Positions 53,547 to 62,265 of a stretch of DNA of 64,000 bases are shown here, one piece after another. Both the position numbers and the translations under genes were made by a program. The stretch comes from Micromonospora sicca (lineage in GTDB: Bacteria; Actinomycetota; Actinomycetes; Mycobacteriales; Micromonosporaceae). The notes below the pieces were generated by a model. It worked only from the letters and a program-made list of their open reading frames with translations, was not told the DNA's origin and searched no databases. The stretch's first letter is position 1. The number at the start of each line of letters is the position of its first letter. The DNA is taken from NCBI RefSeq assembly GCF_003172935.1, contig NZ_QGKS01000493.1:27188-91187 (forward strand), written 5' to 3'.

Positions 53547-55166
53547 ATGACCTCCACGGATGCCAGCCCCACCCGGGTCGACCCGGCCCTGACCGGCGCC
53601 ATGCTGATCGGCGGCAGTGCCGTCCACGGCGGCGCCGGCGAGGTACGGGCGGTGGACCCGCGCACCGGAAGCCAGCTCGAACCGTCGTACGGGCTGGGCG
53701 GCGCCGCCGAGGTGGACCGCGCCGCGGAACTCGCATGGGCCGCGTTCGACAGCTACCGCCACACCGACCTGGAGACCCGGGCCGCGTTCCTGGAGACCAT
53801 CGCCGCCAACATCGAATCCCTCGGCGACGCCCTGATCGACCGGGTGCAGGCCGAAACGGGCATCCCGGCGGCGAGGGTGCTGGGCGAACGCGCCCGCACC
53901 TGCAACCAGCTGCGCCTGTTCGCCTCGGTCGTCCGCGAGGGCAGCTGGCTCGGCGTACGGATCGACCCGGCCCAGCCCGACCGGACGCCGCTGCCGCGGC
54001 CGGACATCCGCCAGCGCCGCATTCCGCTGGGGCCGGTGGCGGTCTTCGGCGCAAGCAACTTCCCGCTGGCGTTCTCGGTTGCCGGCGGCGACACCGCCTC
54101 GGCGCTGGCTGCCGGCGCCCCCGTCGTGGTCAAGGCGCACGAGGCCCACCCTGGCACTTCCGAGCTGGTCGGACGGGCCATCCAGGCCGCGGTGCGCCAG
54201 CACCGCCTGCCCGAGGGCACCTTCTCGCTGCTGTTCGGCGACGGTCCCGGACTCGGCGCCGCACTGGTCCGCCACCCCCGGATCAAGGCGGTGGGCTTCA
54301 CCGGGTCCCGCACGGCGGGGTCGGCCCTCGTCGTGGCGGCCGCCGCCCGTCCCGAGCCGATTCCCGTCTACGCCGAGATGTCCAGCGTCAACCCGGTGAT
54401 CGTGCTGCCCGGCGCCCTGGCCGCGAAGGGCGCCGAGCTGGGCATGGCGCTGATCGCTTCGGTCACCACCGGCGTCGGCCAGCTGTGCACCAGCCCGGGT
54501 CTGGTTTTCCTGCCGGCCGGTGACGGCTTCGACGAGTTCGTCACGGCGGCCGCCGACGCCGTCTGCACCTCCCCGGCGGCACCCATGCTCACCGCGGGCA
54601 TCTGCGCCGCCTTCACCGAGGGCGTGGACCGGCTGGCCGCGATCGAGGGCGTGACCGCCGTGGCCCGGGGCGCCGAGGACGCCACGATCGCCTCGGCCGG
54701 ACGTGCCGGGATCTTCGTCACCAACGCCGCCACCTTCCTGGCCGACCCGACGTTGCACGAGGAGATCTTCGGCGCGGTGACGGTGGTGGTCCAGGTCACC
54801 GGCAGCGAGCAACTACGGGAGGTCGTCCAACGGTTCGACGGCCAGCTCACCGCCACCGTCCACGCCGCCCCCGGCGACCACGACGAGGCGCGGCGGCTGC
54901 TGCCCCTGCTCGAACTCAAGGCCGGCCGGGTGCTGTTCAACGGCTGGCCGACCGGGGTCGAGGTGGGCCACGCCGTGGTGCACGGCGGCCCCTTCCCGGC
55001 CACGTCCGACTCCCGCACCACGTCCGTCGGCACCCTGGCGATCGACCGGTTCCTCCGGCCGGTCAGCTACCAGAACATCCCCGCCGAGCTGCTGCCGGCC
55101 GACCTCGCCGACGACAACCCGCTCGACCTGCCGCGGCGCGTCGACGGACGACTCGGACGGCACTGA
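53547..55166 (+). CDS. 2,5-dioxopentanoate (ketoglutarate semialdehyde) dehydrogenase, NADP-type ALDH
   Basis: A 539-residue aldehyde dehydrogenase: PVAVFGASNFPLAFSVAGGD, VVVKAHEAHPGTSELVGRAI, VGFTGSRTAGSALV (NAD(P) clamp), catalytic Cys in GVGQLCTSPGLVFLPAG and the Glu of YAEMSSVNPVIVLPGA. The ASNFP variant in place of WNFP is typical of this NADP-dependent subgroup. It oxidises 2,5-dioxopentanoate to 2-oxoglutarate, completing the pathway. Operon context supports this assignment strongly. Confidence 0.93.
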   Translation: MTSTDASPTRVDPALTGAMLIGGSAVHGGAGEVRAVDPRTGSQLEPSYGLGGAAEVDRAAELAWAAFDSYRHTDLETRAAFLETIAANIESLGDALIDRVQAETGIPAARVLGERARTCNQLRLFASVVREGSWLGVRIDPAQPDRTPLPRPDIRQRRIPLGPVAVFGASNFPLAFSVAGGDTASALAAGAPVVVKAHEAHPGTSELVGRAIQAAVRQHRLPEGTFSLLFGDGPGLGAALVRHPRIKAVGFTGSRTAGSALVVAAAARPEPIPVYAEMSSVNPVIVLPGALAAKGAELGMALIASVTTGVGQLCTSPGLVFLPAGDGFDEFVTAAADAVCTSPAAPMLTAGICAAFTEGVDRLAAIEGVTAVARGAEDATIASAGRAGIFVTNAATFLADPTLHEEIFGAVTVVVQVTGSEQLREVVQRFDGQLTATVHAAPGDHDEARRLLPLLELKAGRVLFNGWPTGVEVGHAVVHGGPFPATSDSRTTSVGTLAIDRFLRPVSYQNIPAELLPADLADDNPLDLPRRVDGRLGRH

Positions 55167-55210
55167 CCGATGGCCCCCGCCGGACGAGCAACCTCCAGGA
55201 GGTGTGAACC

Positions 55211-56566
55211 ATGACAACCCGCACCCTGCCACCGGGCAGCGGCTCACCGGTCGTGACCGAGATGCGGGTCGTGCCGGTCGCCGGTCACGACTCCATGCTG
55301 CTGAACCTCAGTGGCGCACACGGGCCGTTCTTCACCCGCAACATCGTGATCCTCACCGACACGACGGGCCGTCTCGGCGTCGGCGAGGTGCCCGGCGGAC
55401 CGGCCATCACCCAGACCCTGCAGGACGCCCGCGACCTCGTGATCGGCCGCCCAATCGCACACCACCACGCCGTCCTGGACGCCGTCCGGCGCCGCTTCGC
55501 CGACCGCGACGCCACCGGGCGCGGCATGCAGACGTTCGACCTGCGTACCACCATCCACGTGGTCACCGCGCTGGAGGCCGCGCTGCTGGACCTGCTCGGG
55601 CAGTACCTGGAGGTCCCGGTGGCCGCCCTGCTCGGCGATGGCCAGCAGCGCACCAGCGTGCCGACCCTGGGCTACCTGTTCTTCATCGGTGACCGCAACC
55701 GCACCGACCTGGCGTACCGGGGCGAGCCGGAGGCTGCCGACGACTGGCTGCGGCTGCGGCACGAGGAGGCGCTGACCCCGGAGGCCGTCGTCGCCCTGGC
55801 CGAGGCGGCCCAGGCCCGCTACGGCTTCCGGGACTTCAAGCTCAAGGGCGGCGTCCTGCCCGGTCCCGTGGAGGTCGAGGCGGTCACGGCGCTGGCCGCC
55901 CGCTTCCCGGACGCCCGGATCACCCTCGACCCGAACGGTGGCTGGCTGCTGAGCGAGGCCGTCGACCTGTGCCGCGGCCTCCGCGACGTGCTCGCCTACG
56001 CCGAGGACCCGTGCGGCGCCGAGGGCGTCTTCTCGGCGCGCGAGGTGATGGCGGAATTCCGTCGCGCCACCGGCCTGCGCACCGCCACCAACATGATCGC
56101 CACCGACTGGCGCGAGCTGGGCCACGCGATACGCGCCAACTCGGTCGACATTCCCCTGGCCGACCCCCACTTCTGGACCATGAACGGATCGGTGCGGGTC
56201 GCCCAGCTCTGCGAGGCGTGGGGGCTGACCTGGGGTTCCCACTCCAACAACCACTTCGACGTGTCGTTGGCCATGTTCACCCAGGTCGCCGCCGCCGCGC
56301 CGGGCGACATCACCGCCATCGACACCCACTGGATCTGGCAGGACGGTCAGCGGCTCACGAAGAACCCGCTGACCATCGCCGACGGCGCCATCGAGGTTCC
56401 CACCGCACCCGGCCTCGGCGTCGAACTCGATCTCGACCAGGTCGAGGCGGCGCACGAGCTGTACCTGAAGCACGGCCTCGGCGCCCGAGACGACGCGGAG
56501 GCCATGCAGTACCTCATCCCCGGCTGGACCTTCCACCCCAAGCGTCCGTGCCTCGCCCGGGACTGA
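55211..56566 (+). CDS. gudD: glucarate dehydratase (enolase superfamily)
   Basis: A 451-residue enolase-superfamily protein of the mandelate racemase/glucarate dehydratase type: FTRNIVILTDTTGRLGVGEV, VALLGDGQQRTSVPTLGYLF, FRDFKLKGGVLPGPVEVEAV (catalytic Lys pair), ITLDPNGGWLLSEAVDLCRG (metal Asp), YAEDPCGAEGVFSAREVMAE (metal Glu) and the C-terminal SHSNNHFDVSLAMFTQV (catalytic His). It dehydrates D-glucarate (and often L-idarate) to 5-keto-4-deoxyglucarate, feeding the dehydratase above. AGGAGG lies before the ATG. Confidence 0.96.
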   Translation: MTTRTLPPGSGSPVVTEMRVVPVAGHDSMLLNLSGAHGPFFTRNIVILTDTTGRLGVGEVPGGPAITQTLQDARDLVIGRPIAHHHAVLDAVRRRFADRDATGRGMQTFDLRTTIHVVTALEAALLDLLGQYLEVPVAALLGDGQQRTSVPTLGYLFFIGDRNRTDLAYRGEPEAADDWLRLRHEEALTPEAVVALAEAAQARYGFRDFKLKGGVLPGPVEVEAVTALAARFPDARITLDPNGGWLLSEAVDLCRGLRDVLAYAEDPCGAEGVFSAREVMAEFRRATGLRTATNMIATDWRELGHAIRANSVDIPLADPHFWTMNGSVRVAQLCEAWGLTWGSHSNNHFDVSLAMFTQVAAAAPGDITAIDTHWIWQDGQRLTKNPLTIADGAIEVPTAPGLGVELDLDQVEAAHELYLKHGLGARDDAEAMQYLIPGWTFHPKRPCLARD

Positions 56567-56604
56567 CCCCCACCACCCCCTGAGAAGCTCACTGAGGAGC
56601 CGTC

Positions 56605-57621
56605 ATGAAATCTCCCGTCTGGTCCCGCACGACCTCCCGCCGGCGGCTGCTGGCCGGCTTCGCCGCGCTGGCCGTGCTGCCGGTCGCCGCCTGCTCCGGA
56701 GTGCAGGGCGGCAAGGACGCCGCGGGGGGCAACTACCCCACCCGCGCCGTGCAGTTCACCGTCCCGTTCGCGCCCGGCGGCAGTAGCGACCTCATCAGCC
56801 GCGCCGCCGCCAAGGCAGCCGAGAAGCCGCTCGGCCAGTCGGTGGTCATCACCAACAAGCCCGGCGCGAACGGAGCGGTCGGCGACAAGGAGGTGCTGGC
56901 CTCCGCCGCCGACGGCTACACCGTCGGCCTGGCGGTCAAGTCGCTGTTTGCCATCACGCCGCTCGCCGTCAAGGACCCGACCGCCATCCAGGTCGACAAC
57001 ATGGAGATCGTGGCGACGCTGAACCAGGAGGACTACGTCCTCGTCGTCAACGCGGCCTCTCCGTACCAGACCCTCGAGGACCTGCTGAAGGCCCCCACCA
57101 TCCGGTACGCCACCGCCGGCGTCGGCACCGGCGCCCAGCTGTCCCAGGCGCTGCTGTTCAAGGCCGCGAACGTGAAGGCCACGGACGTGCCGTTCGACGG
57201 CGGTGCGCCGGCCACGACCGCCCTGCTCGGCAACCAGGTGGAGGCCCTGTCCGCCTCCCTCGCCGAGACCATGGAGCAGATCAAGGCCGGCAAGCTGCGC
57301 CCGCTGGCCGTCTTCTCCGAGAAGCGGAGCACGTACCTTCCCGAGGTGCCCACCGCCAAGGAGAAGGGCTTCGACGTCGTAGTCGACCAGCGGCGATTCA
57401 TCATCGCGCCGAAGGGCCTGCCCGAGGACGTCTCGAAGGCCCTGAACGACGCCTTCGCCGAGGCCCGCAAGGACGCAGCGTACGACAAGTTCCTCAAGGA
57501 CAACTACATGGAGCGCTGGGAGGTCTCCGACGAAGAGGCGCGCCAGCACCTGAAGGACGCCGCCAAGCAGTACGCGGACCTGACGGCGAAGTTCCAGCTC
57601 ACCTTCGGTTCGGGCAAGTGA
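56605..57621 (+). CDS. tripartite tricarboxylate transporter (TTT) substrate-binding lipoprotein
   Basis: A 338-residue Bug/TctC-type solute receptor. The N-terminus carries a twin-arginine-like TSRRRLLAGFAALAVLPVAAC lipoprotein signal in which the lipid Cys lies in the VAAC lipobox. Mature features: VQFTVPFAPGGSSDLISRAA, VVITNKPGANGAVGDKEVLA, IRYATAGVGTGAQLSQALLF. It would bind the substrate (probably D-glucarate) outside the cell and hand it to the TctAB membrane pair that follows. Confidence 0.93.
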   Translation: MKSPVWSRTTSRRRLLAGFAALAVLPVAACSGVQGGKDAAGGNYPTRAVQFTVPFAPGGSSDLISRAAAKAAEKPLGQSVVITNKPGANGAVGDKEVLASAADGYTVGLAVKSLFAITPLAVKDPTAIQVDNMEIVATLNQEDYVLVVNAASPYQTLEDLLKAPTIRYATAGVGTGAQLSQALLFKAANVKATDVPFDGGAPATTALLGNQVEALSASLAETMEQIKAGKLRPLAVFSEKRSTYLPEVPTAKEKGFDVVVDQRRFIIAPKGLPEDVSKALNDAFAEARKDAAYDKFLKDNYMERWEVSDEEARQHLKDAAKQYADLTAKFQLTFGSGK

Positions 57622-58151
57622 CCGCAGAAGAGAGCGCGACACCCGGTGAGCGTGCCGTCGTCGACGGCACGCCCCCGGTTACCGAGCTGCCCGAGGGGGA
57701 GATCCCCTCGGGCGGCCCGGGCCACGCGGTGCTGGCCGGGGTCGTCCCCGTCCTGCTCGGCCTGGTCACGATGTGGCTCGCCAGGGACCTCGGCCTCGGC
57801 ACGCTGACCGACCCGGGCCCGGGTCTGTGGCCGATGATCGTCGCGGTGCTGGTGCTGCTCACGGGTGTCGGCATCCTGCTCAGAGCCCGTCAGGCGAGGG
57901 ACACCGAGGCGTTCACCCGGGGCGCCGTCGTGGTGGTCATCGCCGCCGCCAGCCTGGCCCTGTACGCGTTCCTGTTCGAGCTCGTCGGCTTCGAGATCCC
58001 CACCGTGCTCCTGCTGGTGCTGTGGCTGAAGTTCTTCGGCAACGAGAGCTGGCGCACCACTGCGGTCGTTTCGGTGGTGGCGACGGCGGCTGCGTACGCG
58101 CTGTTCATCACCGCGCTCGGGGTGCCGCTGCCCCACCTGATCGCCATCTGA
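57618..58151 (+). CDS. tripartite tricarboxylate transporter small membrane subunit (TctB)
   Basis: A 177-residue, four-helix TctB-type subunit: AVLAGVVPVLLGLVTMWLAR, LWPMIVAVLVLLTGVGILLR, VALPGFLFELVGFEIPTVLL-like segment (here LYAFLFELVGFEIPTVLLLV) and a last helix. The GTG start at 57618 overlaps the stop of the binding-protein gene (GTGA), so translation is coupled. Works with the TctA permease. Confidence 0.9.
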   Translation: MTAEESATPGERAVVDGTPPVTELPEGEIPSGGPGHAVLAGVVPVLLGLVTMWLARDLGLGTLTDPGPGLWPMIVAVLVLLTGVGILLRARQARDTEAFTRGAVVVVIAAASLALYAFLFELVGFEIPTVLLLVLWLKFFGNESWRTTAVVSVVATAAAYALFITALGVPLPHLIAI

Positions 58152-58197
58152 CCGACCTGGTCCGCCCGACCGCTTCGAGGCCGAGAGGAGATCCGCC

Positions 58198-59712
58198 ATG
58201 GACCTAGCCCCCGTGCTTTCCGGGTTCGCGGTGGTGTTCGAACCACAGAACCTGCTGTACTGCCTGATCGGCGTGACGCTCGGCATGCTGGTGGGCGTCC
58301 TGCCAGGTCTCGGCCCGGCCGCCACCATCGCCATCCTGCTGCCGATCACCTACGGCATCGAACCCGCCGCGGCGGTCATCCTCCTCGCCGGCATCTTCTA
58401 CGGTGCCCAGTACGGTGGGACGATCACCTCGGTCCTGCTGCGGCTGCCCGGGGAAGCCTCGTCCGTGGTCACCGCCATCGACGGCTACCAGATGGCCCGG
58501 CAGGGCAAAGCCGGCTCAGCCCTGGGCATCGCCGCGATCGGCTCCTTCATCGGCGGCACCGCCTCGATCATCCTGTTGACCCTCGTCGCGCCCTTCGTCG
58601 CCAACTTCGCGCTGGAGTTCGGACCGGCCGAGTACAGCGTCCTCGCCCTGATCGGCATCTTCCTGGTCGCCACCCTGGGCAACGGCACACTGATCAAAAG
58701 CGTCGCCGCGGGCGGTGTGGGGCTCATCCTCGCCACCGTCGGGCTCGACCCGATCGTCGGCACCGCCCGGTTCACCTTCGGCAGCGACCAGCTGGCGGAC
58801 GGAATCGACTTCGTCATCGTCGCGATGGGGCTGTTCGGCGTCGGCGAGATCCTCTACAACCTGGAGCACCGGCTCCGGCCACAGCCCGCCGTACTGTCGT
58901 TCGGACGGGCCATCCCGACCCGCCTCGAGTGGCTCCGGTCCCGGCTGGCCATCCTGCGCGGATCGGTGGTCGGCTTCGTCCTCGGCGTGCTCCCCGGCGG
59001 CGGCGCCACCATGTCCTCGCTCGTCGCCTACGCCGTGGAGAAGCGCTCGGCCAAGGATCCGTCCCGGTTCGGCAAGGGCGCGATCGAAGGGGTCGCGGGC
59101 CCGGAGAGCGCCAACAACGCCGCCGCGACGTCGTCGTTTATTCCGCTGCTGACCCTCGGCATCCCGGCGAACGCGACCATGGCCGTGCTCTTCGGCGCGC
59201 TGCTGCTGCAGGGCATCCCGCCGGGGCCGCAGCTCATCGTCGACCACCCCGACGTGTTCTGGGGCGTGGTCAACTCCATGTACGTCGGGAACATCCTCCT
59301 GCTGCTGCTCAGCATCCCGCTGATCGGGGTGTTCGTGCGGCTGCTCCGGGTCCGCGCGGCGATCCTCGCGCCGCTGACCGTGCTCATCACCATGATCGGC
59401 GTGTACAGCATCCGGAACAACGTCTTCGACATGTTCCTGGTCGTGGCGCTCGGCCTGGTCGGGTACGGGATGAAGAAGCTCGGCTTCGAGCCCGGCCCGT
59501 TCGTGCTCGCCTTCGTCCTCGGGGAGTTGCTGGAGTCGTCCTTCCGCCGGTCGATGCGGCTCTTCGGAGGCGATCTCACCGGCTTCGTCGAGCGCCCGGT
59601 GTCGGCCGTGCTGGTCGCCGTCTTCGTGCTGACCGTGGTCATCGTGCCGGTGCTGCGCGCGGTCCGTGGCCGGCAGGCGGCCCGCGCCGAGCGGGAAGTC
59701 GTCGGCGTCTGA
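58198..59712 (+). CDS. tripartite tricarboxylate transporter permease (TctA)
   Basis: A 504-residue, 12-helix permease with the TctA signatures: GMLVGVLPGLGPAATIAILL near the N-terminus, GAQYGGTITSVLLRLPGEAS, and the second conserved loop GFVLGVLPGGGATMSSLVAY followed by GVAGPESANNAAATSSFIPL. It forms the transport channel for the sodium- or proton-driven import of the substrate delivered by the binding protein. Glucarate is the inferred cargo. Confidence 0.95.
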   Translation: MDLAPVLSGFAVVFEPQNLLYCLIGVTLGMLVGVLPGLGPAATIAILLPITYGIEPAAAVILLAGIFYGAQYGGTITSVLLRLPGEASSVVTAIDGYQMARQGKAGSALGIAAIGSFIGGTASIILLTLVAPFVANFALEFGPAEYSVLALIGIFLVATLGNGTLIKSVAAGGVGLILATVGLDPIVGTARFTFGSDQLADGIDFVIVAMGLFGVGEILYNLEHRLRPQPAVLSFGRAIPTRLEWLRSRLAILRGSVVGFVLGVLPGGGATMSSLVAYAVEKRSAKDPSRFGKGAIEGVAGPESANNAAATSSFIPLLTLGIPANATMAVLFGALLLQGIPPGPQLIVDHPDVFWGVVNSMYVGNILLLLLSIPLIGVFVRLLRVRAAILAPLTVLITMIGVYSIRNNVFDMFLVVALGLVGYGMKKLGFEPGPFVLAFVLGELLESSFRRSMRLFGGDLTGFVERPVSAVLVAVFVLTVVIVPVLRAVRGRQAARAEREVVGV

Positions 59713-59744
59713 CCCCGATCGCCCCACGTCTGGAAGGAAGAGAA

Positions 59745-60137
59745 ATGGCAGTCCTGCTCGGCTACGTGCCGACTCCGCAAGGCGAGGCGGCCTTCGCCCG
59801 CGCCCTCCAGGAGGCCGCGCTGCGTTCGACCACGCTGGTGGTCATCAACTCGGCCCGGACCGGCGCCCTCGTCGACCCGGCCCTGGCCGACGACGCCGAG
59901 CTGGCCCGGCTGCGCGCCGCGGCCGATGCCGCCGGGGTTCTGGTGGAGATCCGCCAGCCGGTCGCCGAGCACGGCTCCGCCGCGGACGAGCTCATCGACG
60001 CGTCGGCCGAGGAGGGCGTGGACCTGCTTGTGATCGGTCTGCGCCGCCGCTCCGCGGTCGGCAAGTTCGTGCTGGGCAGCAGCGCGCAGCGGGTGCTCAT
60101 GGAAGCCCACACCCCGGTGCTCGCCGTCAAGGCATAG
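59745..60137 (+). CDS. universal stress protein (UspA-like)
   Basis: A 130-residue UspA-fold protein with the ATP-binding C-terminus VDLLVIGLRRRSAVGKFVLG then SSAQRVLMEAHTPVLAVKA (G-2x-G-9x-GS pattern). USP genes occur often beside TRAP and TTT transporter genes and may tune uptake. GGAAG lies before the ATG at 59745; a much longer frame reading through it from 58929 is a shadow of the permease gene. Confidence 0.9.
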   Translation: MAVLLGYVPTPQGEAAFARALQEAALRSTTLVVINSARTGALVDPALADDAELARLRAAADAAGVLVEIRQPVAEHGSAADELIDASAEEGVDLLVIGLRRRSAVGKFVLGSSAQRVLMEAHTPVLAVKA

Positions 60138-60174
60138 GCCGGGCGCCGGACACGGCGACCAGAGGAGAGACGAC

Positions 60175-61098
60175 GTGCAGGGCGTGCTGACGGGTTTCGC
60201 CGTCATCATCACCGTCATCGCCGTCGGCTACGCGCTCGGCCGCGGGGGAGTGCTGGGGCCTGAGGCGGCGACCGTGCTCTCCCGGGTCGCGTTCTTCGTG
60301 GCGACGCCGGCGCTGCTGTTCGAGACCGTGGCCCGGGCCGACGTCCACGCGGTCCTCTCGTCCGCCCTCGTCGTCACGGTGGCTAGCACCACCGCCGTGG
60401 CGACCCTGTTCGTGGTCGTCGCGAAGCTGTGCTGGCACCGCTCCGTGCCGGAGGCGACGATCGGCGCCCTGGCCTCCTCGTACGTCAACGCGGCGAACAT
60501 CGGCATCCCGGTCGCGGTGTACGTCCTCGGTGACGCCTCGTTCGTCGCGCCGATCCTGATGTTCCAACTGGTCGTGATGGCTCCACTCGCGTTCGCCGTG
60601 CTCGAGCTGACCACGGCACGGCGCAGGCGGTCGCTGGTCACGGCAGTGACCCAGCCGCTCACCAACCCGGTCACCGTCGCCTGCGCTTTGGGCCTCGTGG
60701 TCAGCCTGACCGGCTGGCTGCCGCCGGAACCTGTCCTGCGACCGGTCGAACTCGTCGCGGCGATGGCGGTTCCCGCCACACTGATTGCCTATGGCATCTC
60801 CCTGCACGGCGCGCCGGCGCCCGGCGCAGGAGACACCGGGCGCGACGTCCGACTCGCCGTCTTCCTCAAGACGGTGGCCCAGCCCGCCATCGCCTACCTC
60901 GTCGCCCGCTTCGCGATGGGCCTGCCGCATCCCCTCGTGCTGGCCTGTACGGTCACCGCGGCGCTACCGACCGCGCAGAACGTCTTCGTCTACGCGATCC
61001 GGTACGGCCGGGGCGCGGTCCTGGCGCGCGACTCGGTGCTGCTGTCGACCGCGGCCGCCGTACCCGTGCTGGTCGGCGTGGCGGTGCTCGGGAGCTGA
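60175..61098 (+). CDS. AEC-family (auxin efflux carrier type) transporter
   Basis: A 307-residue, ten-helix carrier: VLTGFAVIITVIAVGYALGR at the start, ASSYVNAANIGIPVAVYVLG (the conserved N-A-N-x-G-I-P loop) and TAALPTAQNVFVYAIRYGRG. Members export or import organic acids such as malate or malonate. As the last gene of the operon it might move glucarate or 2-oxoglutarate. The GTG start has GAGGAGA upstream. Confidence 0.9.
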   Translation: MQGVLTGFAVIITVIAVGYALGRGGVLGPEAATVLSRVAFFVATPALLFETVARADVHAVLSSALVVTVASTTAVATLFVVVAKLCWHRSVPEATIGALASSYVNAANIGIPVAVYVLGDASFVAPILMFQLVVMAPLAFAVLELTTARRRRSLVTAVTQPLTNPVTVACALGLVVSLTGWLPPEPVLRPVELVAAMAVPATLIAYGISLHGAPAPGAGDTGRDVRLAVFLKTVAQPAIAYLVARFAMGLPHPLVLACTVTAALPTAQNVFVYAIRYGRGAVLARDSVLLSTAAAVPVLVGVAVLGS

Positions 61099-61329
61099 CC
61101 CGCCCCGCCGGCCCTGGTGCCCGGCTCCTGCCGCCGGCTACCCGAGCGGCCCGACCTCCCGCTCGATGGCGGCCCGCAGCTCCGGCCCAGCCAGCTAGGA
61201 GTCCCCTGAACAATCCCGTTTGGCGGTCCTGGCGTCGGTCGTGGTGACGGGGAAGGCTTCTCAGTAGGCCGTCATGCGGCAGTGAGGTCACAGCGTGGTG
61301 CTGGACAACGAGCTTGCCTTCCCCGTCAT

Positions 61330-61459
61330 GGGGGATTGTTGGACCAGATCTGGCGCCAGATCTCGCGCGGGAAGCCGGTGAACGCGAGAGGTCCTCTCTG
61401 GCGTCGGCGAGGTGTTCGGCGGCGGCCGGGAACTTCGCCTCGATCGTGGTCACGACCCC
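61330..61459 (-). pseudogene. inverted fragment of an IS256-family transposase
   Basis: On the minus strand: TTIEAKFPAAAEHLADARED, and after a one-base frameshift LAFTGFPREIWRQIWSNNP. This is the segment that precedes QERLN in IS256 transposases. Confidence 0.65.
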
Positions 61460-61746
61460 AGGAGCGGCTAAACAAGGAGATCCGCCGCCGCACCGACGTT
61501 GTCGGGATCTTCCCCAACCGGGCAGCGATCATCCGCCTCGTCGGCGCCGTCTTGGCCGAGCAGACAGACGAATGGACTGAAGGACGCCGCTACATGGGCC
61601 TGGAACTCCTGGCCAAAGCCCGCCTCATCGTCGTCCAGCCCTATCAACACGACACCGACCAGACCGACCCGACACCGATCGCCGCTAACATCAGACCGGA
61701 TCCCGCGACGGCCGTCTCCTACACCACCAGCGCGGACGTGACCTGA
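61460..61746 (+). pseudogene. C-terminal fragment of an IS256-family transposase
   Basis: Begins QERLNKEIRRRTDVVGIFPN, RAAIIRLVGAVLAEQTDEWT, EGRRYMGLELLAKARL and runs on without family similarity to a stop at 61746. It starts where the opposite-strand fragment begins, so the element was broken and partly inverted at about 61459. Confidence 0.72.
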
Positions 61747-61757
61747 CCCTCACCGCT

Positions 61758-61887
61758 CTGACCTGCGCAAACCCCCCAGGCCAGGCGACATAGAGCATCG
61801 TCGACTGGTGCCAAAAAACGGCTAAGCACTCCGTGTGAAGCAGGACGCTGCACCCACGCTGACCTGCGAAAACGTAGAACCGCAGGT
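61758..61887. repeat. 15-bp direct repeat and nearby inverted repeat
   Basis: CTGACCTGCG-C/A-AAAC occurs at 61758-61772 and 61859-61873. The second copy is part of an inverted repeat ACCTGCG (61862-61868) ... CGCAGGT (61881-61887) with a 12-base spacer. Could be a recombination or regulatory site; no integrase is visible in the window. Confidence 0.5.
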
Positions 61888-61897
61888 TGGCGCCGGT

Positions 61898-61947
61898 GCC
61901 GTTGAGTGCTGTTCGGTGCCGTTGGGCGCGGTTGACCGCCGTTGAGT
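61898..61947. repeat. five imperfect tandem 10-bp repeats
   Basis: Units GCCGTTGAGT, GCTGTTCGGT, GCCGTTGGGC, GCGGTTGACC and GCCGTTGAGT directly abut; the consensus is GCCGTTGAGT. GTT is invariant. The 10-base period equals one DNA turn, which would put all copies on one face of the helix. Confidence 0.75.
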
Positions 61948-62265
61948 GCACCCGCCTGCTGCCATCCTGCTCCCCCGAATCTTGGTCCCCGTGGCAGGCG
62001 GCCCGGGTCAGCCGCACCAGGGTTGTTTCGACAGACGTGCGCCCGTGCGGATCATGGATGGGGCGTAGTTCCGGCCTCGCCTGCAGCCGGGCTCTCGCCT
62101 GGTCCCGTGCGGCCAATGGTTCCGACCCCCTCCCAAAACTCGGATCACGCCGCCCCGCCCTGGCGGCGAAGGGCCGGCAAGGTGCATGTGAGGCATCGCA
62201 CATGTTGGCTCCGCCCAAGCGTCCGTTACCCGGAAGGGAACGCCAATGTGGTGTGATCTCAAGGC

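Noticed and set aside
52548..54812. Long minus-strand open frame (754 codons) over the glucarate genes
   Set aside because: Antisense shadow of the dehydratase and aldehyde dehydrogenase genes; composition is low-complexity Gly/Arg/Ala.
58516..60218. Long minus-strand frames over the TctA permease and USP genes
   Set aside because: Antisense shadows; the plus-strand genes have all the expected motifs and Shine-Dalgarno sequences.
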